A DNA stretch of 64,000 nt from Treponema sp. (GCA_016281495.1 JAEEIU010000012.1:124001-188000); one strand, 5' to 3'. Positions 26,699-37,221 are shown, numbered from the stretch's first letter. Notes: generated from the letters alone by a model not told the origin. Program-made: numbers and translations.

Positions 26699-26759
26699 CT
26701 TTACTTTTTGCATGTTTTATTAGTATATTAGTAGTATAAGATTTTTCATGGAGGCAAAT

Positions 26760-27305
26760 ATGAAGACTGTTTATGACTTTACTGTAAAAGACAGGAAGGG
26801 AAACGATGTGAGCCTGGACACTTACAAGGGAAAGGTTCTGCTTATTGTAAACACTGCGACGGGATGTGGCTTTACACCTCACTACAAGCCGCTTGAAGAA
26901 ATGTACAGGGACCTTAAAGACAAGGGTCTTGAGATTCTTGATTTTCCATGCAACCAGTTTGCAAATCAGGCACCCGGATCAGAAGAAGAGATTCACAATT
27001 TCTGCACCCTAAAGTATGGAACCGATTTTCCACAGTTTGCCAAGATTGATGTAAACGGAGAAAACGCTTCACCACTCTTTGAATATCTTGCCACAGAAAA
27101 ACCATTTGAAGGTTTTGGAAAGGGAATCAAAAATGCCGCCCTCAATAAATTTGCAAACATGAACAACAAGACATTCGGCGACAAGGCATACATCAAGTGG
27201 AACTTTACAAAATTCCTGATTGACCGCGAAGGCAAAGTTACCGCACGTTTTGAACCAACCATGGATATGGAAGAAGTCCGCAAGGCAGTGGAAGAGGCAT
27301 TGTAG
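26760..27305 (+). CDS. Glutathione peroxidase family (thioredoxin-type) enzyme
   Basis: A 181-residue peroxidase of the GPx family: peroxidatic Cys36 in NTATGCGFTPHYKPL, the Gln-bearing strand FPCNQFANQAPGSEEE, and the Trp-Asn segment KWNFTKFLI. The active site uses Cys (TGT), not selenocysteine. It reduces hydroperoxides, probably with thioredoxin in this kind of bacterium. ATG 26760 has GGAGG upstream; the ATG at 26748 overlaps that site. Confidence 0.92.
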   Translation: MKTVYDFTVKDRKGNDVSLDTYKGKVLLIVNTATGCGFTPHYKPLEEMYRDLKDKGLEILDFPCNQFANQAPGSEEEIHNFCTLKYGTDFPQFAKIDVNGENASPLFEYLATEKPFEGFGKGIKNAALNKFANMNNKTFGDKAYIKWNFTKFLIDREGKVTARFEPTMDMEEVRKAVEEAL

Positions 27306-27423
27306 GGGCGTATCAAAATACCGTTAAAACCATTCCTTGACCTGTAAGAAATCCCATGTTAGAATTAAATATATGTAATGTGGTAAACAGCCCCGCTTTG
27401 GGATTACAAAAAAAGGAGGAAAC

Positions 27424-28197
27424 ATGATGAGGAATTTTAAGTGGATTTTAACGGCTTTGCTGCTTGCAACTACCATTTGTTTTATGGCATGTGAAACTAC
27501 AAAAGTGGCAAGTACGACGAACGAGGCTGCCAGTGAACCGACTGGTCCTTACAAGGTTGGCGACATCGTCTTTAACGATGGCAGTTCTATCGCTTATACC
27601 CCAGAGCTTACACTCACAGGACAACAAAAAGCAAAGGCAATTGCCGTAATCTATAAGGTGGAAGGCGGCAAAGCTTATGGAGTTGGATTAGTTCAGAATA
27701 CAAAAGGCCTTGCATGGTGCTTAAACTCCGCAAAAGGATTTGAGACTAAAATTTCAGCCATTGAATGTACTCCAGGGGCAAGCGGCAGAAACATGACATT
27801 TACCGGAGACACAGACGGCAGCGACAACTTTGCAAAAATTGGTGAAGCACTTGGAAATAATGATGATACAAATGATTTAAGCAAGTATCCTGCATTTGAG
27901 TTCGCAATTAACTATAAAGACAAAGCCGGAAGTCATGTAAAGGGCACTGCTTACGAAACAGGCTGGTATTTGCCAGCTCTTTCTGAACTTTTGGATATCT
28001 GGCTGGAAAAGAAAACTGTAAACGCTGCAAGCAAAATATGTGGAGGTTCTGAGTTTGCCAACAGATGGTATTGGTCATCATCACAGGATCCCGATAACGA
28101 TACCGCCTATCTGCTCAATTTTGAACTTGGAGGTGCAGAGCGTAACGTAAAGATGGAAGACACCAATTTCGTCTGTTGCATCCGAATTTTCGAATAA
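27424..28197 (+). CDS. Putative lipoprotein, DUF1566/Lcl-like C-terminal domain
   Basis: The 257-residue product has a lipoprotein signal ending CFMAC near residue 23. Later segments such as TGWYLPALSELLDIW, ANRWYWSSSQDPDNDTAYLL and a final NFVCCIRIF follow the pattern of the Lcl/DUF1566 domain found in surface lipoproteins and adhesins (WYLPS.EL, YWSS, .VRPVR-like end). AAAGGAGGAAAC precedes the ATG. Role on the cell surface is inferred; ligand unknown. Confidence 0.75.
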   Translation: MMRNFKWILTALLLATTICFMACETTKVASTTNEAASEPTGPYKVGDIVFNDGSSIAYTPELTLTGQQKAKAIAVIYKVEGGKAYGVGLVQNTKGLAWCLNSAKGFETKISAIECTPGASGRNMTFTGDTDGSDNFAKIGEALGNNDDTNDLSKYPAFEFAINYKDKAGSHVKGTAYETGWYLPALSELLDIWLEKKTVNAASKICGGSEFANRWYWSSSQDPDNDTAYLLNFELGGAERNVKMEDTNFVCCIRIFE

Positions 28198-28295
28198 CTC
28201 CAGAAGACAGTTAAGAATGCCGATAATTTACGAAATAATCTATCTGAATCTGCTGCGAAGAAACAGGAAAAGACCGTCGGATTTGATTATTAAAC

Positions 28296-28334
28296 AAAAA
28301 AAGGACCGTCCGATCTGGCTATATCGAACGGCCC
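28296..28334 (-). terminator. Rho-independent terminator of flavodoxin gene
   Basis: Minus strand: GGGCCGTTCGAT pairs along 12 positions (two G-U) with ATCGGACGGTCC across an 8-base loop, then TTTTTTTG. Confidence 0.85.
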
Positions 28335-28363
28335 AAAAACATCTATATTTTTTTAAAGGGAGC

Positions 28364-28783
28364 CTATTTAATTGCGGATTGTGCCCATGTCTTGCACAGC
28401 TCAACATCCGCTTCTTCTGGGGCAAGGTGAACCATAAGGGCATCCACCGCACTTACTGCACCCGCATTGTTCAGGCGCTCAGTCCAGTCACGAAGCCACT
28501 GTCCGTCACCCCAATCGTATGAACCAAAGATTCCAAGCTTTTTGCCGTTAAGTGAACCTTCTATTTTTGCATAAAATTCTTCCATCGTGTCTTCCAGTAC
28601 CTCATCGCCCATTGCAGGACTTCCAAGAAGAATCACATCACATGAAAGAACCTCATCTTTATCTGCACTGTCAGCAGTACCAAACACAACTTCCGCACCA
28701 GAAGCTTTGACCGTCTCATTAATCACATTTGCCATGGCCTCAGTGTTGCCTGTAGTACTCGCATATATAACCGCAACTTTCAT
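28364..28783 (-). CDS. Flavodoxin
   Basis: A 139-residue short-chain flavodoxin: FMN phosphate loop VIYASTTGNTEAMAN near residue 5, the 60s loop LLGSPAMGDEVLED, and the 90s loop GSYDWGDGQWLRDW. It carries electrons in place of ferredoxin and in many bacteria is induced when iron is scarce. ATG 28783 begins the canonical N-terminal strand and has AGAGG upstream. The promoter region carries a perfect AGTTAG-N6-CTAACT box, consistent with iron-dependent repression. Confidence 0.93.
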   Translation of the reverse strand: MKVAVIYASTTGNTEAMANVINETVKASGAEVVFGTADSADKDEVLSCDVILLGSPAMGDEVLEDTMEEFYAKIEGSLNGKKLGIFGSYDWGDGQWLRDWTERLNNAGAVSAVDALMVHLAPEEADVELCKTWAQSAIK

Positions 28784-28816
28784 TAAAAAACCTCTTTGAT
28801 ATAAGGATAGATTACT

Positions 28817-28917
28817 AGTTAGCAAAGGCTAACTACAATTCTGAATATACTGTAGTTTTAAAAGTTAGTCAATACTAACTTGAATAAAAACAGAAAATAA
28901 GTTAGATTTAGCTAACT
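28817..28917. promoter_or_regulatory. Divergent control region with three perfect metal boxes
   Basis: AGTTAG-N6-CTAACT occurs three times without mismatch: 28817-28834 (in the flavodoxin promoter), 28863-28880, and 28900-28917. The last overlaps the -10 (TAGATT, 28903-28908) of the ABC operon promoter, whose -35 is TTGAAT (28880-28885). Confidence 0.7.
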
Positions 28918-28935
28918 ATATAAAAGGAGTTTAAA

Positions 28936-30753
28936 ATGATCTCATCAGTTGCACCGTATATCGGAAAATACAAAAAATATACGGTAATTGCATCTTTCCT
29001 TACAACACTTGGCATTGTGGCCAGCGTTGTCCCTTATTTCTTCTTGTACCAGCTGATTGTTCCGCTTACACAGCACCAGCTGCCTGATTTTAAATTCATC
29101 GCAATACGTGTTGCCCTGATTTTTGTCTGTGAGGCAGTTTATGCAATAGCGTACAGCCGTGGCCTTGCTTTCTCCCACATCAGTGCTTACAACACCCTCA
29201 AGAACATTAGGATTTCCCTAAAGGACAGGCTCGAAAGACAGCCGCTTGGAAACATTAAGGAACTCGGTACCGGCCAGATTAAGCGCGTATTTACCGACGA
29301 CATCGATCAGATTGAGCTTCTGCTTGCACATGCCATACCGGAAGGAATTGCAAACCTGCTTGTTCCGTGCCTTGTGTTTGTCGCAATGTTTGTTGTTGAC
29401 TGGAGGCTTGCACTTTTGACTCTGGCTGTAATTCCAATCGGCATTTTTGCAATGAGCATGATGATGAAATCCGGCATGGCAAAGATGGGAGCCTTTTATG
29501 AGTCTGCAAAAAAAATGAACAATACAATCATAGAATACGTTAACGGAATGGAAGCAATAAAAGTCTTCAACAAGGATGGAGATTCCTTCAGGCGTTTTGG
29601 AGAAGCCGTCAAAGCTTATCGTGATTTTACTCTAGACTGGTACAGGGTATGCTGGCCTTGGATGGCAGTCTACAACAGTACGATTCCATGTCTTGCGCTT
29701 TTTACCCTTCCGATAGGAGGCATTCTTGTCTTAAATGGAACGATTGCATTAAGCCAGCTCATTCTTGTACTGTGCATGTCGTTTGCTGTTGGTCCTGCAA
29801 TTCTTCGTGCCCTTAGTTTTGGCGGAAAGATTCCCCAGTTGGATTATAAAATTGCAGAGCTTGAAAAGATGATGAATGGTGATCCTGTCAAAGCCGGCAA
29901 TTCAAATTTCAAGGGGAAAAATTATGATGTTGAATTCAAGAACGTAAGGTTCTCGTATAAAAAAGATTTAGCACACGGATTGGAAACATCTGCGGAAAAC
30001 GACACTTCTAACAAAAATAACAAGGATTTTGCGTTAGCAAAATCGAATCCGTGTGACAATGAAACACTACATAATATTAATTTAACTTTGAAACAGGGCA
30101 CAACTACCGCACTCATCGGTGAATCGGGAAGCGGCAAATCCACTCTTGCAAAACTTCTTGTTCACTTCTACGATCTTGATTCCGGTGCAATCAGCATAGG
30201 CGGACAGGACATTACAGACATGTCCATCGAGGCATTGAACAATCAGGTTTCGTATGTCGCACAGGAACAGTTTTTGTTCAACACAACATTAAACGAAAAC
30301 ATCCTGATAGGCCGACCGAATGCAACACGGGAAGAAGTTCTGGATGCGGCACACCGCGCACAGTGTGATGAATTCCTGGAACGTTTCCCCAAGGGAATCG
30401 ACACTATGGCAGGAGACAGCGGCAAACAGCTTTCCGGCGGAGAACGCCAGCGCATATCCCTTGCCCGTGCCATCCTCAAGAATGCACCTATTATCGTTTT
30501 GGACGAAGCGACTGCATTCATTGACCCGGAAAATGAAGAAAAGATGAATGCAGCAATCAGTGAAATCGTCAGGGACAAGACCGTACTAGTAATTGCACAT
30601 AGGCTTTCTTCAATAAAAAAAGCAGACAAAATATGCGTGCTCAAGGACGGCAATGTGATTGCAGAAGGAAAACATTCAACCTTGAACAAAGAATCAGAAG
30701 AATACAAAAAACTGTGGAAGGCTTCTAAAGCTGCGGCAGAATGGAAGATTTAA
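28936..30753 (+). CDS. ABC transporter, fused permease/ATPase half-transporter (IrtA/YbtP-like)
   Basis: A 605-residue half-transporter: six-helix membrane domain to about residue 310, then a nucleotide-binding domain with Walker A LIGESGSGKSTLAKLL, signature QLSGGERQRISLAR and Walker B IIVLDEATAF. Between the first NBD strand (VRFSYKK) and the next (LHNINLTL) lies an extra hydrophilic stretch of about 37 residues rich in Asn, Lys and Asp that may descend from a repeat insertion. Paired with the next ABC gene and preceded by three metal boxes, it may import siderophore-bound iron, although fused half-transporters more often export. Confidence 0.88.
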   Translation: MISSVAPYIGKYKKYTVIASFLTTLGIVASVVPYFFLYQLIVPLTQHQLPDFKFIAIRVALIFVCEAVYAIAYSRGLAFSHISAYNTLKNIRISLKDRLERQPLGNIKELGTGQIKRVFTDDIDQIELLLAHAIPEGIANLLVPCLVFVAMFVVDWRLALLTLAVIPIGIFAMSMMMKSGMAKMGAFYESAKKMNNTIIEYVNGMEAIKVFNKDGDSFRRFGEAVKAYRDFTLDWYRVCWPWMAVYNSTIPCLALFTLPIGGILVLNGTIALSQLILVLCMSFAVGPAILRALSFGGKIPQLDYKIAELEKMMNGDPVKAGNSNFKGKNYDVEFKNVRFSYKKDLAHGLETSAENDTSNKNNKDFALAKSNPCDNETLHNINLTLKQGTTTALIGESGSGKSTLAKLLVHFYDLDSGAISIGGQDITDMSIEALNNQVSYVAQEQFLFNTTLNENILIGRPNATREEVLDAAHRAQCDEFLERFPKGIDTMAGDSGKQLSGGERQRISLARAILKNAPIIVLDEATAFIDPENEEKMNAAISEIVRDKTVLVIAHRLSSIKKADKICVLKDGNVIAEGKHSTLNKESEEYKKLWKASKAAAEWKI

Positions 30754-30760
30754 TGATACT

Positions 30761-30822
30761 GTCATCCCGAACTTGATTCGGGATCCCATATCAAATAGAT
30801 GCTGAATCAAGTTCAGCATGAC
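30761..30822. repeat. Dispersed palindromic repeat between the two ABC genes
   Basis: Two hairpins: GTCATCCCGAACTTGATTCG closing on GGGAT, and GATGCTGAATC with AGTTCAGCATGAC. It fills the gap between the two ABC genes; the second start lies 11 bases beyond. Confidence 0.85.
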
Positions 30823-30832
30823 GAGGTATAAA

Positions 30833-32587
30833 ATGAAAAGACAAAACAAATCAATGATTGCAATGATGCACCGTCTGGTCAACTCATGCGGAAAATACAA
30901 GGCTTCCATCAGGGCTTCCTACATTCCCGGTTTTTTAAAGGGCATGTGCATGAAGGCTCCTCTGATGATTTCGTTCCTTCTTGTTACAGGATTCATGGCG
31001 GGAACCGTAACAAAACAAAGCTGTTTGATTTATGGAGCAGTGCTTCTGGCGTGTGTAATCCTTCAGGCGGTTTTGCAGAATGTTTCGGACAGGCTTCAGT
31101 CTGCGGCGGGATTTAAGGTTTTTGCAGACAAACGCATGCAGCTGGGAGATCACTTCCGCAAGCTTTCAATGGGCTATTTTACAGAAGGAAACATCGGCAG
31201 GGTAAGCTCCGTCCTTTCTACCGACATGAACTTTATCGAAGAAAACTGCATGATGGTTTTGGAAGAACTTGTCGGCTTTATAATTTCCCAGGCCCTGATG
31301 ATTGGCTTTATGTTCTATCTGGGATGGCAGCTTGGACTTGTGGCAACGCTTAGTCTTGCACTCATCATCTTGATTGGAAACCTTACGACAAGAAAATCAA
31401 TCTCCCATTCAATCATGAAGCAGGAATGCAGTGAAAAATTAACGAGTTCTGTCCTTGAGTTTGCAGAGGGAATAGGAATCATCAAGACGTTCAATCTTCT
31501 TGGGGAAAAATCCAAGGCGCTGAACAAGAGTTTTGAAAAAAGCTGCGATGAAAGCATTCATTTTGAAATGGTCTATGCCCCATGGTGGTCGGGCCTGATG
31601 CTTGCCTATGGAACAGGCACTGCACTTGTACTTCTTGTTTCAGGAATTCTTTCGGCAAAAGGTTTAATCTCCATTGAATTCCTTATGGGCATGATTCTCT
31701 TTTTGTTTGATTTGTTTGCGGGAATAAAGGCATACTACGGAAGCATTGCACGTCTTACAGTAACCGATGCCTGCCTTGACAGAATTGAAAATGTATTTGA
31801 AGAGGCGGAAATCAAAAACGAGGGAACAGAATCAATTCCAGAGCCAGGAAGTGTTGACGAAAGCGTTCCGGAAATATCATATCAAAACGTATCCTTTGCC
31901 TATGGGAGCAAGGACACATTGCACGACATAAGCTTTGATGCCAAGCGTGGAGAAATGATAGCCCTTGTGGGTCCCAGCGGCGGAGGTAAAACGACAATTG
32001 CAAATCTTCTTGCACGTTTCTGGGATGCAAAAAAGGGAAGGATAAAAATTCGTGGAAAAGACATCACGAAAGTTCCTGTTTCAGATTTGATGAATAACAT
32101 CAGCATGGTTTTCCAGCGCGTTTATCTCTTCCAGGACACAATCTTCAACAACATCGCCATGGGTAAAACCGATGCCACCCGAGAAGAAGTTATTGAAGTT
32201 GCAAAAAAGGCTCGATGTTACGATTTCATCATGCAGCTGCCAGATGGATTTGACACTGTAATCGGCGAAGGTGGTTCAAGCCTTAGTGGTGGAGAACAGC
32301 AGAGGATATCAATTGCCCGTTGCATGCTCAAGGATGCCCCGATCGTGATTCTTGACGAAGCCACAGCAAGCGTAGATGCCGACAATGAGCATTTCATTCA
32401 GGAAGCAATTTCAGAACTGTGCCGCGGAAAAACATTGATTGTCATTGCACACCGCCTGAACACAATACGAAATGCAGACAGGATTCTTGTAATAAGGAAC
32501 GGTCAGATTTCAGAAAGCGGTACCCATGACGAGCTTATGGAGCTTGATGGAGAATATGCCGGAATGGTAAACAAACAGAATAGTTAG
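30833..32587 (+). CDS. ABC transporter, fused permease/ATPase half-transporter (IrtB/YbtQ-like)
   Basis: A 584-residue partner half-transporter: membrane domain to about 320, Walker A LVGPSGGGKTTIANLL, signature SLSGGEQQRISIAR, Walker B IVILDEATASVD and switch IAHRLNTI. ATG 30833 has GAGG upstream; an earlier in-frame start lies inside the repeat. The two proteins probably form a heterodimer. The stop codon lies inside a metal-box-like palindrome that precedes enolase. Confidence 0.88.
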   Translation: MKRQNKSMIAMMHRLVNSCGKYKASIRASYIPGFLKGMCMKAPLMISFLLVTGFMAGTVTKQSCLIYGAVLLACVILQAVLQNVSDRLQSAAGFKVFADKRMQLGDHFRKLSMGYFTEGNIGRVSSVLSTDMNFIEENCMMVLEELVGFIISQALMIGFMFYLGWQLGLVATLSLALIILIGNLTTRKSISHSIMKQECSEKLTSSVLEFAEGIGIIKTFNLLGEKSKALNKSFEKSCDESIHFEMVYAPWWSGLMLAYGTGTALVLLVSGILSAKGLISIEFLMGMILFLFDLFAGIKAYYGSIARLTVTDACLDRIENVFEEAEIKNEGTESIPEPGSVDESVPEISYQNVSFAYGSKDTLHDISFDAKRGEMIALVGPSGGGKTTIANLLARFWDAKKGRIKIRGKDITKVPVSDLMNNISMVFQRVYLFQDTIFNNIAMGKTDATREEVIEVAKKARCYDFIMQLPDGFDTVIGEGGSSLSGGEQQRISIARCMLKDAPIVILDEATASVDADNEHFIQEAISELCRGKTLIVIAHRLNTIRNADRILVIRNGQISESGTHDELMELDGEYAGMVNKQNS

Positions 32588-32599
32588 CTATTGCTTACT
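32582..32599 (+). promoter_or_regulatory. Metal-box palindrome upstream of enolase
   Basis: AGTTAG-CTATTG-CTTACT, one mismatch from the consensus, overlapping the upstream stop codon and 53 bases before the enolase start. Confidence 0.45.
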
Positions 32600-32642
32600 A
32601 TTTGCAAAAATGATATTATGTCGATACAAAAGATTTTAGTGA

Positions 32643-33971
<1,329 letters not shown>

Positions 33972-33991
33972 GAAAAACAGGAGAAAAAAAT

Positions 33992-34225
33992 GGTGTATTC
34001 AGCCTGTGGATCTGGAGCAACTACATTCCGCTCTTCTTCTTTGCAGACAAGTACTGGTCAACACGCCAGAACTTTGGTCAGGAATATATTGATGCGCTCA
34101 CAAAACTCATGCCTATCTGGATGTGCCCCGTTCATTTGGTTTTATGTTTTGTGTTTGGAATTCTTGGCGGACTTCTTGGCCTCAAAGTTCTAAAAAAGCA
34201 CTTCGTAAAAGCCGGCATAGTGTAA
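33992..34225 (+). pseudogene. C-terminal remnant of MptD/Trep_Strep-type ECF transporter S component
   Basis: An open frame of 77 codons without a start reads VFSLWIWSNYIPLFFFADKY, then QEYIDALTKLMPIWM, FVFGILGGLLGLKVLKKHF and ends VKAGIV. This is the C-terminal third of Trep_Strep ECF substrate-binding membrane proteins as I know them. The N-terminal two thirds are missing, the join falling just after the enolase gene. An overlapping frame with an ATG at 33990 is not the coding frame. Confidence 0.65.
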
Positions 34226-34230
34226 TTGAA

Positions 34231-34860
34231 ATGTCTGATTATAACGATCAGTTGGCATTGTTCGGAGATGAACCGGATGATAAAAACTGCAGCCTTGATT
34301 ATATCGCAATCGATTTTGAAACGGCCAATCAATCTGGAAACAGTGCGATTTCAGTAGGATTGGTGCGGTATATTGATGGGAAGGAAACAGACAACATTTA
34401 TGAACTCATTTGTCCACCAACGGATTATTTTGTTCGTGAATGGACAGATGAGATTCATCACCTTTGCTATGACGACGTAAAGGACAGTCCTAAATTCCCG
34501 CAGGTATGGGATGAAAAAATTGTACCGTTTTTAGACAAAACACCCGGCATCCCCCTTGTGGCACATAATGCAAAATTTGACATGGGTGTCATCTGGGAGG
34601 CATGTCGGTTTTACCATCACAAACTTCCTGGGCGAAATTATTTTTGTTCGCTTAAGATTTCCAAAAAAGTATGGCCTGAATTTGAACGTCATGCCCTGAC
34701 ATTCCTCGGGGAAAAATTTGGAATAAAATACCTTGCACACGATGCTCTGGAAGATTCCAGAACTTGTGGTTGTGTCGTTCAACTTGCGGCACAAAAAACT
34801 GGAGCAAGGACTGTTGATGAACTTTTGGAAAAATGCAACTTGAAAATGGAGTTTATTTAA
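34231..34860 (+). CDS. DnaQ-like 3'-5' exonuclease (DEDDh)
   Basis: A 209-residue exonuclease of the DNA polymerase III epsilon type. DEDDh residues are seen in order: YIAIDFETANQSG (Asp, Glu), PLVAHNAKFDMGV (Asp), and LAHDALEDSRTCG (His, Asp). It removes 3' nucleotides using two metal ions. ATG 34231 begins a proper protein; an upstream ATG at 34123 lies within the ECF remnant. It sits between fragments of two ECF transporter genes. Confidence 0.85.
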   Translation: MSDYNDQLALFGDEPDDKNCSLDYIAIDFETANQSGNSAISVGLVRYIDGKETDNIYELICPPTDYFVREWTDEIHHLCYDDVKDSPKFPQVWDEKIVPFLDKTPGIPLVAHNAKFDMGVIWEACRFYHHKLPGRNYFCSLKISKKVWPEFERHALTFLGEKFGIKYLAHDALEDSRTCGCVVQLAAQKTGARTVDELLEKCNLKMEFI

Positions 34861-34864
34861 TAAA

Positions 34865-34990
34865 ATGGAATTGATGAAATCAACTTCGCATAAATCACTG
34901 CTGGACCCCAGGACAAAACTTCTGCTTCTTGCAATGTGCGGAATAGTGCTTCGCTTTTTGGCCTCATTACTGATCCACTCTTCGGAATGA
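34865..34990 (+). pseudogene. N-terminal remnant of ECF transporter T component (EcfT/CbiQ-like)
   Basis: Four bases after the exonuclease stop an ATG opens a 41-codon frame reading HKSLLDPRTKLLLLAMCGIV. LDPRTKLLLL is the conserved start of EcfT/CbiQ-type energy-coupling membrane proteins, which run to about 220-270 residues. After about residue 28 the frame runs into sequence that is coding on the other strand (PyrK remnant) and stops. Confidence 0.6.
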
Positions 34991-35211
34991 TAAACGCTGA
35001 TGGGTCTGTTATAGTGAACAGCGGATTTAGCACTTCGGATCAGATAAAACTGGCCGGGCTTTGGAACAGCCTGATTCGGCCGCTCAAGTTCTATCGTCGT
35101 TTGTAAAAGATAAACATTTGGCTGACCTTCAATTTTTTCCAGCCGCTCAACCTTTGTCTTTCCAAAAAACTGTAAGCCTTTTCCATCTTCATCAATCTCT
35201 GCTAAATCCAT
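34945..35211 (-). pseudogene. N-terminal remnant of PyrK-like FAD/iron-sulfur oxidoreductase subunit
   Basis: From ATG 35211, with GGTGG upstream, the frame reads NVYLLQTTIELERPNQAVPK, PGQFYLIRSAKS and NRPISVYHSE, the FAD-binding beta-barrel start of dihydroorotate dehydrogenase electron-transfer subunits and relatives. The homology fades near 34945; the rest of the open frame, down to 34531, is the antisense of the exonuclease. About 90 of the usual 250 or more residues remain. Confidence 0.55.
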
Positions 35212-35251
35212 AACTGTCCACCTTTTTTGTTTTTTTTATTCCAGATATTTA

Positions 35252-36571
35252 TCAGCGGAAGAGGATGTTGTTGACAACTCCCTCAAGATATTCCTCACGA
35301 CCGGAGCCTGGATCTGACGGCTTTTTCATTTCTGCGGCACGTGCGGCAAGCTCTTCCAAAGTTGTCTGCTTGTCGCGAATCTTCTTGCCAATTCCACTTT
35401 CGTAGCTTGAATACTTTTCTTTTATGAAACCGTCGATTCTACCATCTTCTATGATTTCTGCAGCCTTGATGAGACCGAGTGCAAAAGTATCCATACCCAT
35501 GATGTAAGCATGGAACATATCCTCATAAGTATTTGACGGGCGGCGGTTCTTTGAGTCAAAGTTGAATCCACCTGTAAGACCACCAGCCTTGAGAACTTCG
35601 TACATTGCAAGGGTTGCATCGTAAACATTCCACGGGAAGTTGTCTGTGTCCCATCCAAGAATTGGATTACCCTGGTTGGCATCAACAGATCCAAGCATTC
35701 CATTTATGCGGCTGATGCAAAGCTCGTGCTGGAAAGTGTGGTTTGCAAGAGAGGCATGATTTGCTTCAATGTTCATCTTGAAGTCTTTGTCAAGTCCATA
35801 CTGGCGGAGGAATCCGATTGCAGTTGCGGCATCAAAATCATACTGATGGCTCATCGGTTCCTTTGGCTTTGGTTCGATATAGAAATCACCCTTGAAGCCG
35901 ATTGAACGTCCATAATCAACTGCCATGTGCATGAGGTTTGCAATGTTTTCCTGTTCAAGCTTTACGTCTGTGTTAAGAAGTGTTTCATAACCTTCGCGTC
36001 CACCCCAGAAAACATAACCGCGTCCACCAAGCTTTACTGTAATCTCGAGTGCCTTTTTAACCTGAGCCGCAGCAAAACAGTAAACATCAGCAGAGTTAGT
36101 TGAACCAGCGCCGTTCATAAAACGTGGGTTACCGAACATGTTTGCCGTTCCCCATAGACACTTAATGTCCGTACCTTTTGTCTTTTCCAGAATGTAATCA
36201 GAAATCTCGTCCAGGCGTTTGTTTGTTACATTGATGTCATTCGGATCTTCAGGTACAAGGTCAACGTCATGCCAGCAGTAATACTTGATTCCGAGCTTTT
36301 TCATAAACTCGATTCCGGCATCTACCTTTGCCTTTGCATGCTCCATGGTTCCAGGAGTCTGACCGAAAGACTTGTCGGCAGTTCCTGTACCGAACATGTC
36401 CACTCCATTTGCCCCAAGGTTGTGCCACCATGCCATTGCAAACGGAAGATGTTCAGACATCTTTTTTCCCATGACGATTGCTTCAGGATTGTAATACTTG
36501 AATGCCCATGGGTTTTTGCTGTCTTTACCTTCAAACTTTATTTGAGGTATGTTCTTGAAAAATTCACTCAT
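35252..36571 (-). CDS. xylA: Xylose isomerase
   Basis: The 439-residue protein is a full-length class II xylose isomerase converting D-xylose to D-xylulose with Mg2+, Mn2+ or Co2+. Visible are the opening [20 protein letters not shown], the catalytic-His segment [27 protein letters not shown], the metal ligands of [14 protein letters not shown] and [17 protein letters not shown], and [15 protein letters not shown] precedes the ATG. No xylulokinase gene is adjacent. Two AGTTAG-N6-CTAACT-type boxes lie upstream. Confidence 0.97.
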   Translation of the reverse strand: MSEFFKNIPQIKFEGKDSKNPWAFKYYNPEAIVMGKKMSEHLPFAMAWWHNLGANGVDMFGTGTADKSFGQTPGTMEHAKAKVDAGIEFMKKLGIKYYCWHDVDLVPEDPNDINVTNKRLDEISDYILEKTKGTDIKCLWGTANMFGNPRFMNGAGSTNSADVYCFAAAQVKKALEITVKLGGRGYVFWGGREGYETLLNTDVKLEQENIANLMHMAVDYGRSIGFKGDFYIEPKPKEPMSHQYDFDAATAIGFLRQYGLDKDFKMNIEANHASLANHTFQHELCISRINGMLGSVDANQGNPILGWDTDNFPWNVYDATLAMYEVLKAGGLTGGFNFDSKNRRPSNTYEDMFHAYIMGMDTFALGLIKAAEIIEDGRIDGFIKEKYSSYESGIGKKIRDKQTTLEELAARAAEMKKPSDPGSGREEYLEGVVNNILFR

Positions 36572-36606
36572 TACTGAGCCTCCTTATAAATTTTTCTTAT
36601 GGTACT

Positions 36607-36647
36607 AGTTAGCATAGACTAACTATAAGAATTAGTATATACTAATA
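36607..36647 (-). promoter_or_regulatory. Two metal-box palindromes upstream of xylA
   Basis: A perfect AGTTAG-CATAGA-CTAACT (36607-36624) and a variant AATTAG-TATATA-CTAATA (36630-36647) containing the 16-base palindrome ATTAGTATATACTAAT. On the minus strand TATAGT between them could be a -10. Confidence 0.55.
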
Positions 36648-36711
36648 ACATGAAAAAGAAAATAGGCTTTGAGCAAATTTTCCAGGATTTTACTTGCAAC
36701 ACGGAGTTTTT

Positions 36712-37221
36712 ATGAAAGAATATGTCTGGCTTTTTCCGATTATCTTTATGTTTCACGATATGGAAGAAATAATCGGGTTCAAATTCTTTTTGCGCCAGAA
36801 CGAAACAGAACTTAAAAAACGCTTTCCGTTCATCCTGAGACGCTACAAGGATTTTTCCACCGAAGGATTTGCCCTTGCCGTTTATGAAGAACTCATTTTG
36901 TGCATTTTGATTTCTACGCTGTCCTTTTTCCTGGACCGCAACTTTTTATGGTACATCTGGCTGGGTGCATTCCTTGGCTGTGACCTGCACTTTTTTGTGC
37001 ATTTGATTCAGGTTGGCATTTACCGCCGCTATATCCCGGCATGCATCACGAGTTTGATTTGCCTTCCGATAAATACGCTGATCATCTGCAAGTGTCTTTT
37101 GTGCATAGAGGATTCCGTCCTGTTTGCGGGATTGTTCATGGCTCTTGGTGCGATTCTTGTTTTTGTAAATATTTTTATCGCGCAAAAGCTGATGGGATGG
37201 TTTACAAGGAAAACTAATTGA
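36712..37221 (+). CDS. HXXEE-domain membrane protein
   Basis: A 169-residue membrane protein with the family motif HDMEE in PIIFMFHDMEEIIGFKFF, a second Glu pair in ALAVYEELILC, and a His-rich helix CDLHFFVHLIQVG. About five hydrophobic segments. The HXXEE family has no proven function; the conserved His/Glu suggest metal binding in the membrane. ATG 36712 follows GGAG. A 21-codon frame (36650-36715) precedes and overlaps its start. Confidence 0.78.
   Translation: MKEYVWLFPIIFMFHDMEEIIGFKFFLRQNETELKKRFPFILRRYKDFSTEGFALAVYEELILCILISTLSFFLDRNFLWYIWLGAFLGCDLHFFVHLIQVGIYRRYIPACITSLICLPINTLIICKCLLCIEDSVLFAGLFMALGAILVFVNIFIAQKLMGWFTRKTN

Noticed and set aside
26860-26870. Selenocysteine-type glutathione peroxidase
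   Set aside because: The active-site codon is TGT (Cys), not TGA.
33990-34193. Independent 67-residue gene after enolase
   Set aside because: The frame beginning at this ATG is not the one with membrane-protein homology; the neighbouring frame holds the ECF remnant.
34531-34944. Extension of the PyrK-like protein to 226 residues
   Set aside because: This part is antisense to the DnaQ-like exonuclease and has no PyrK features.
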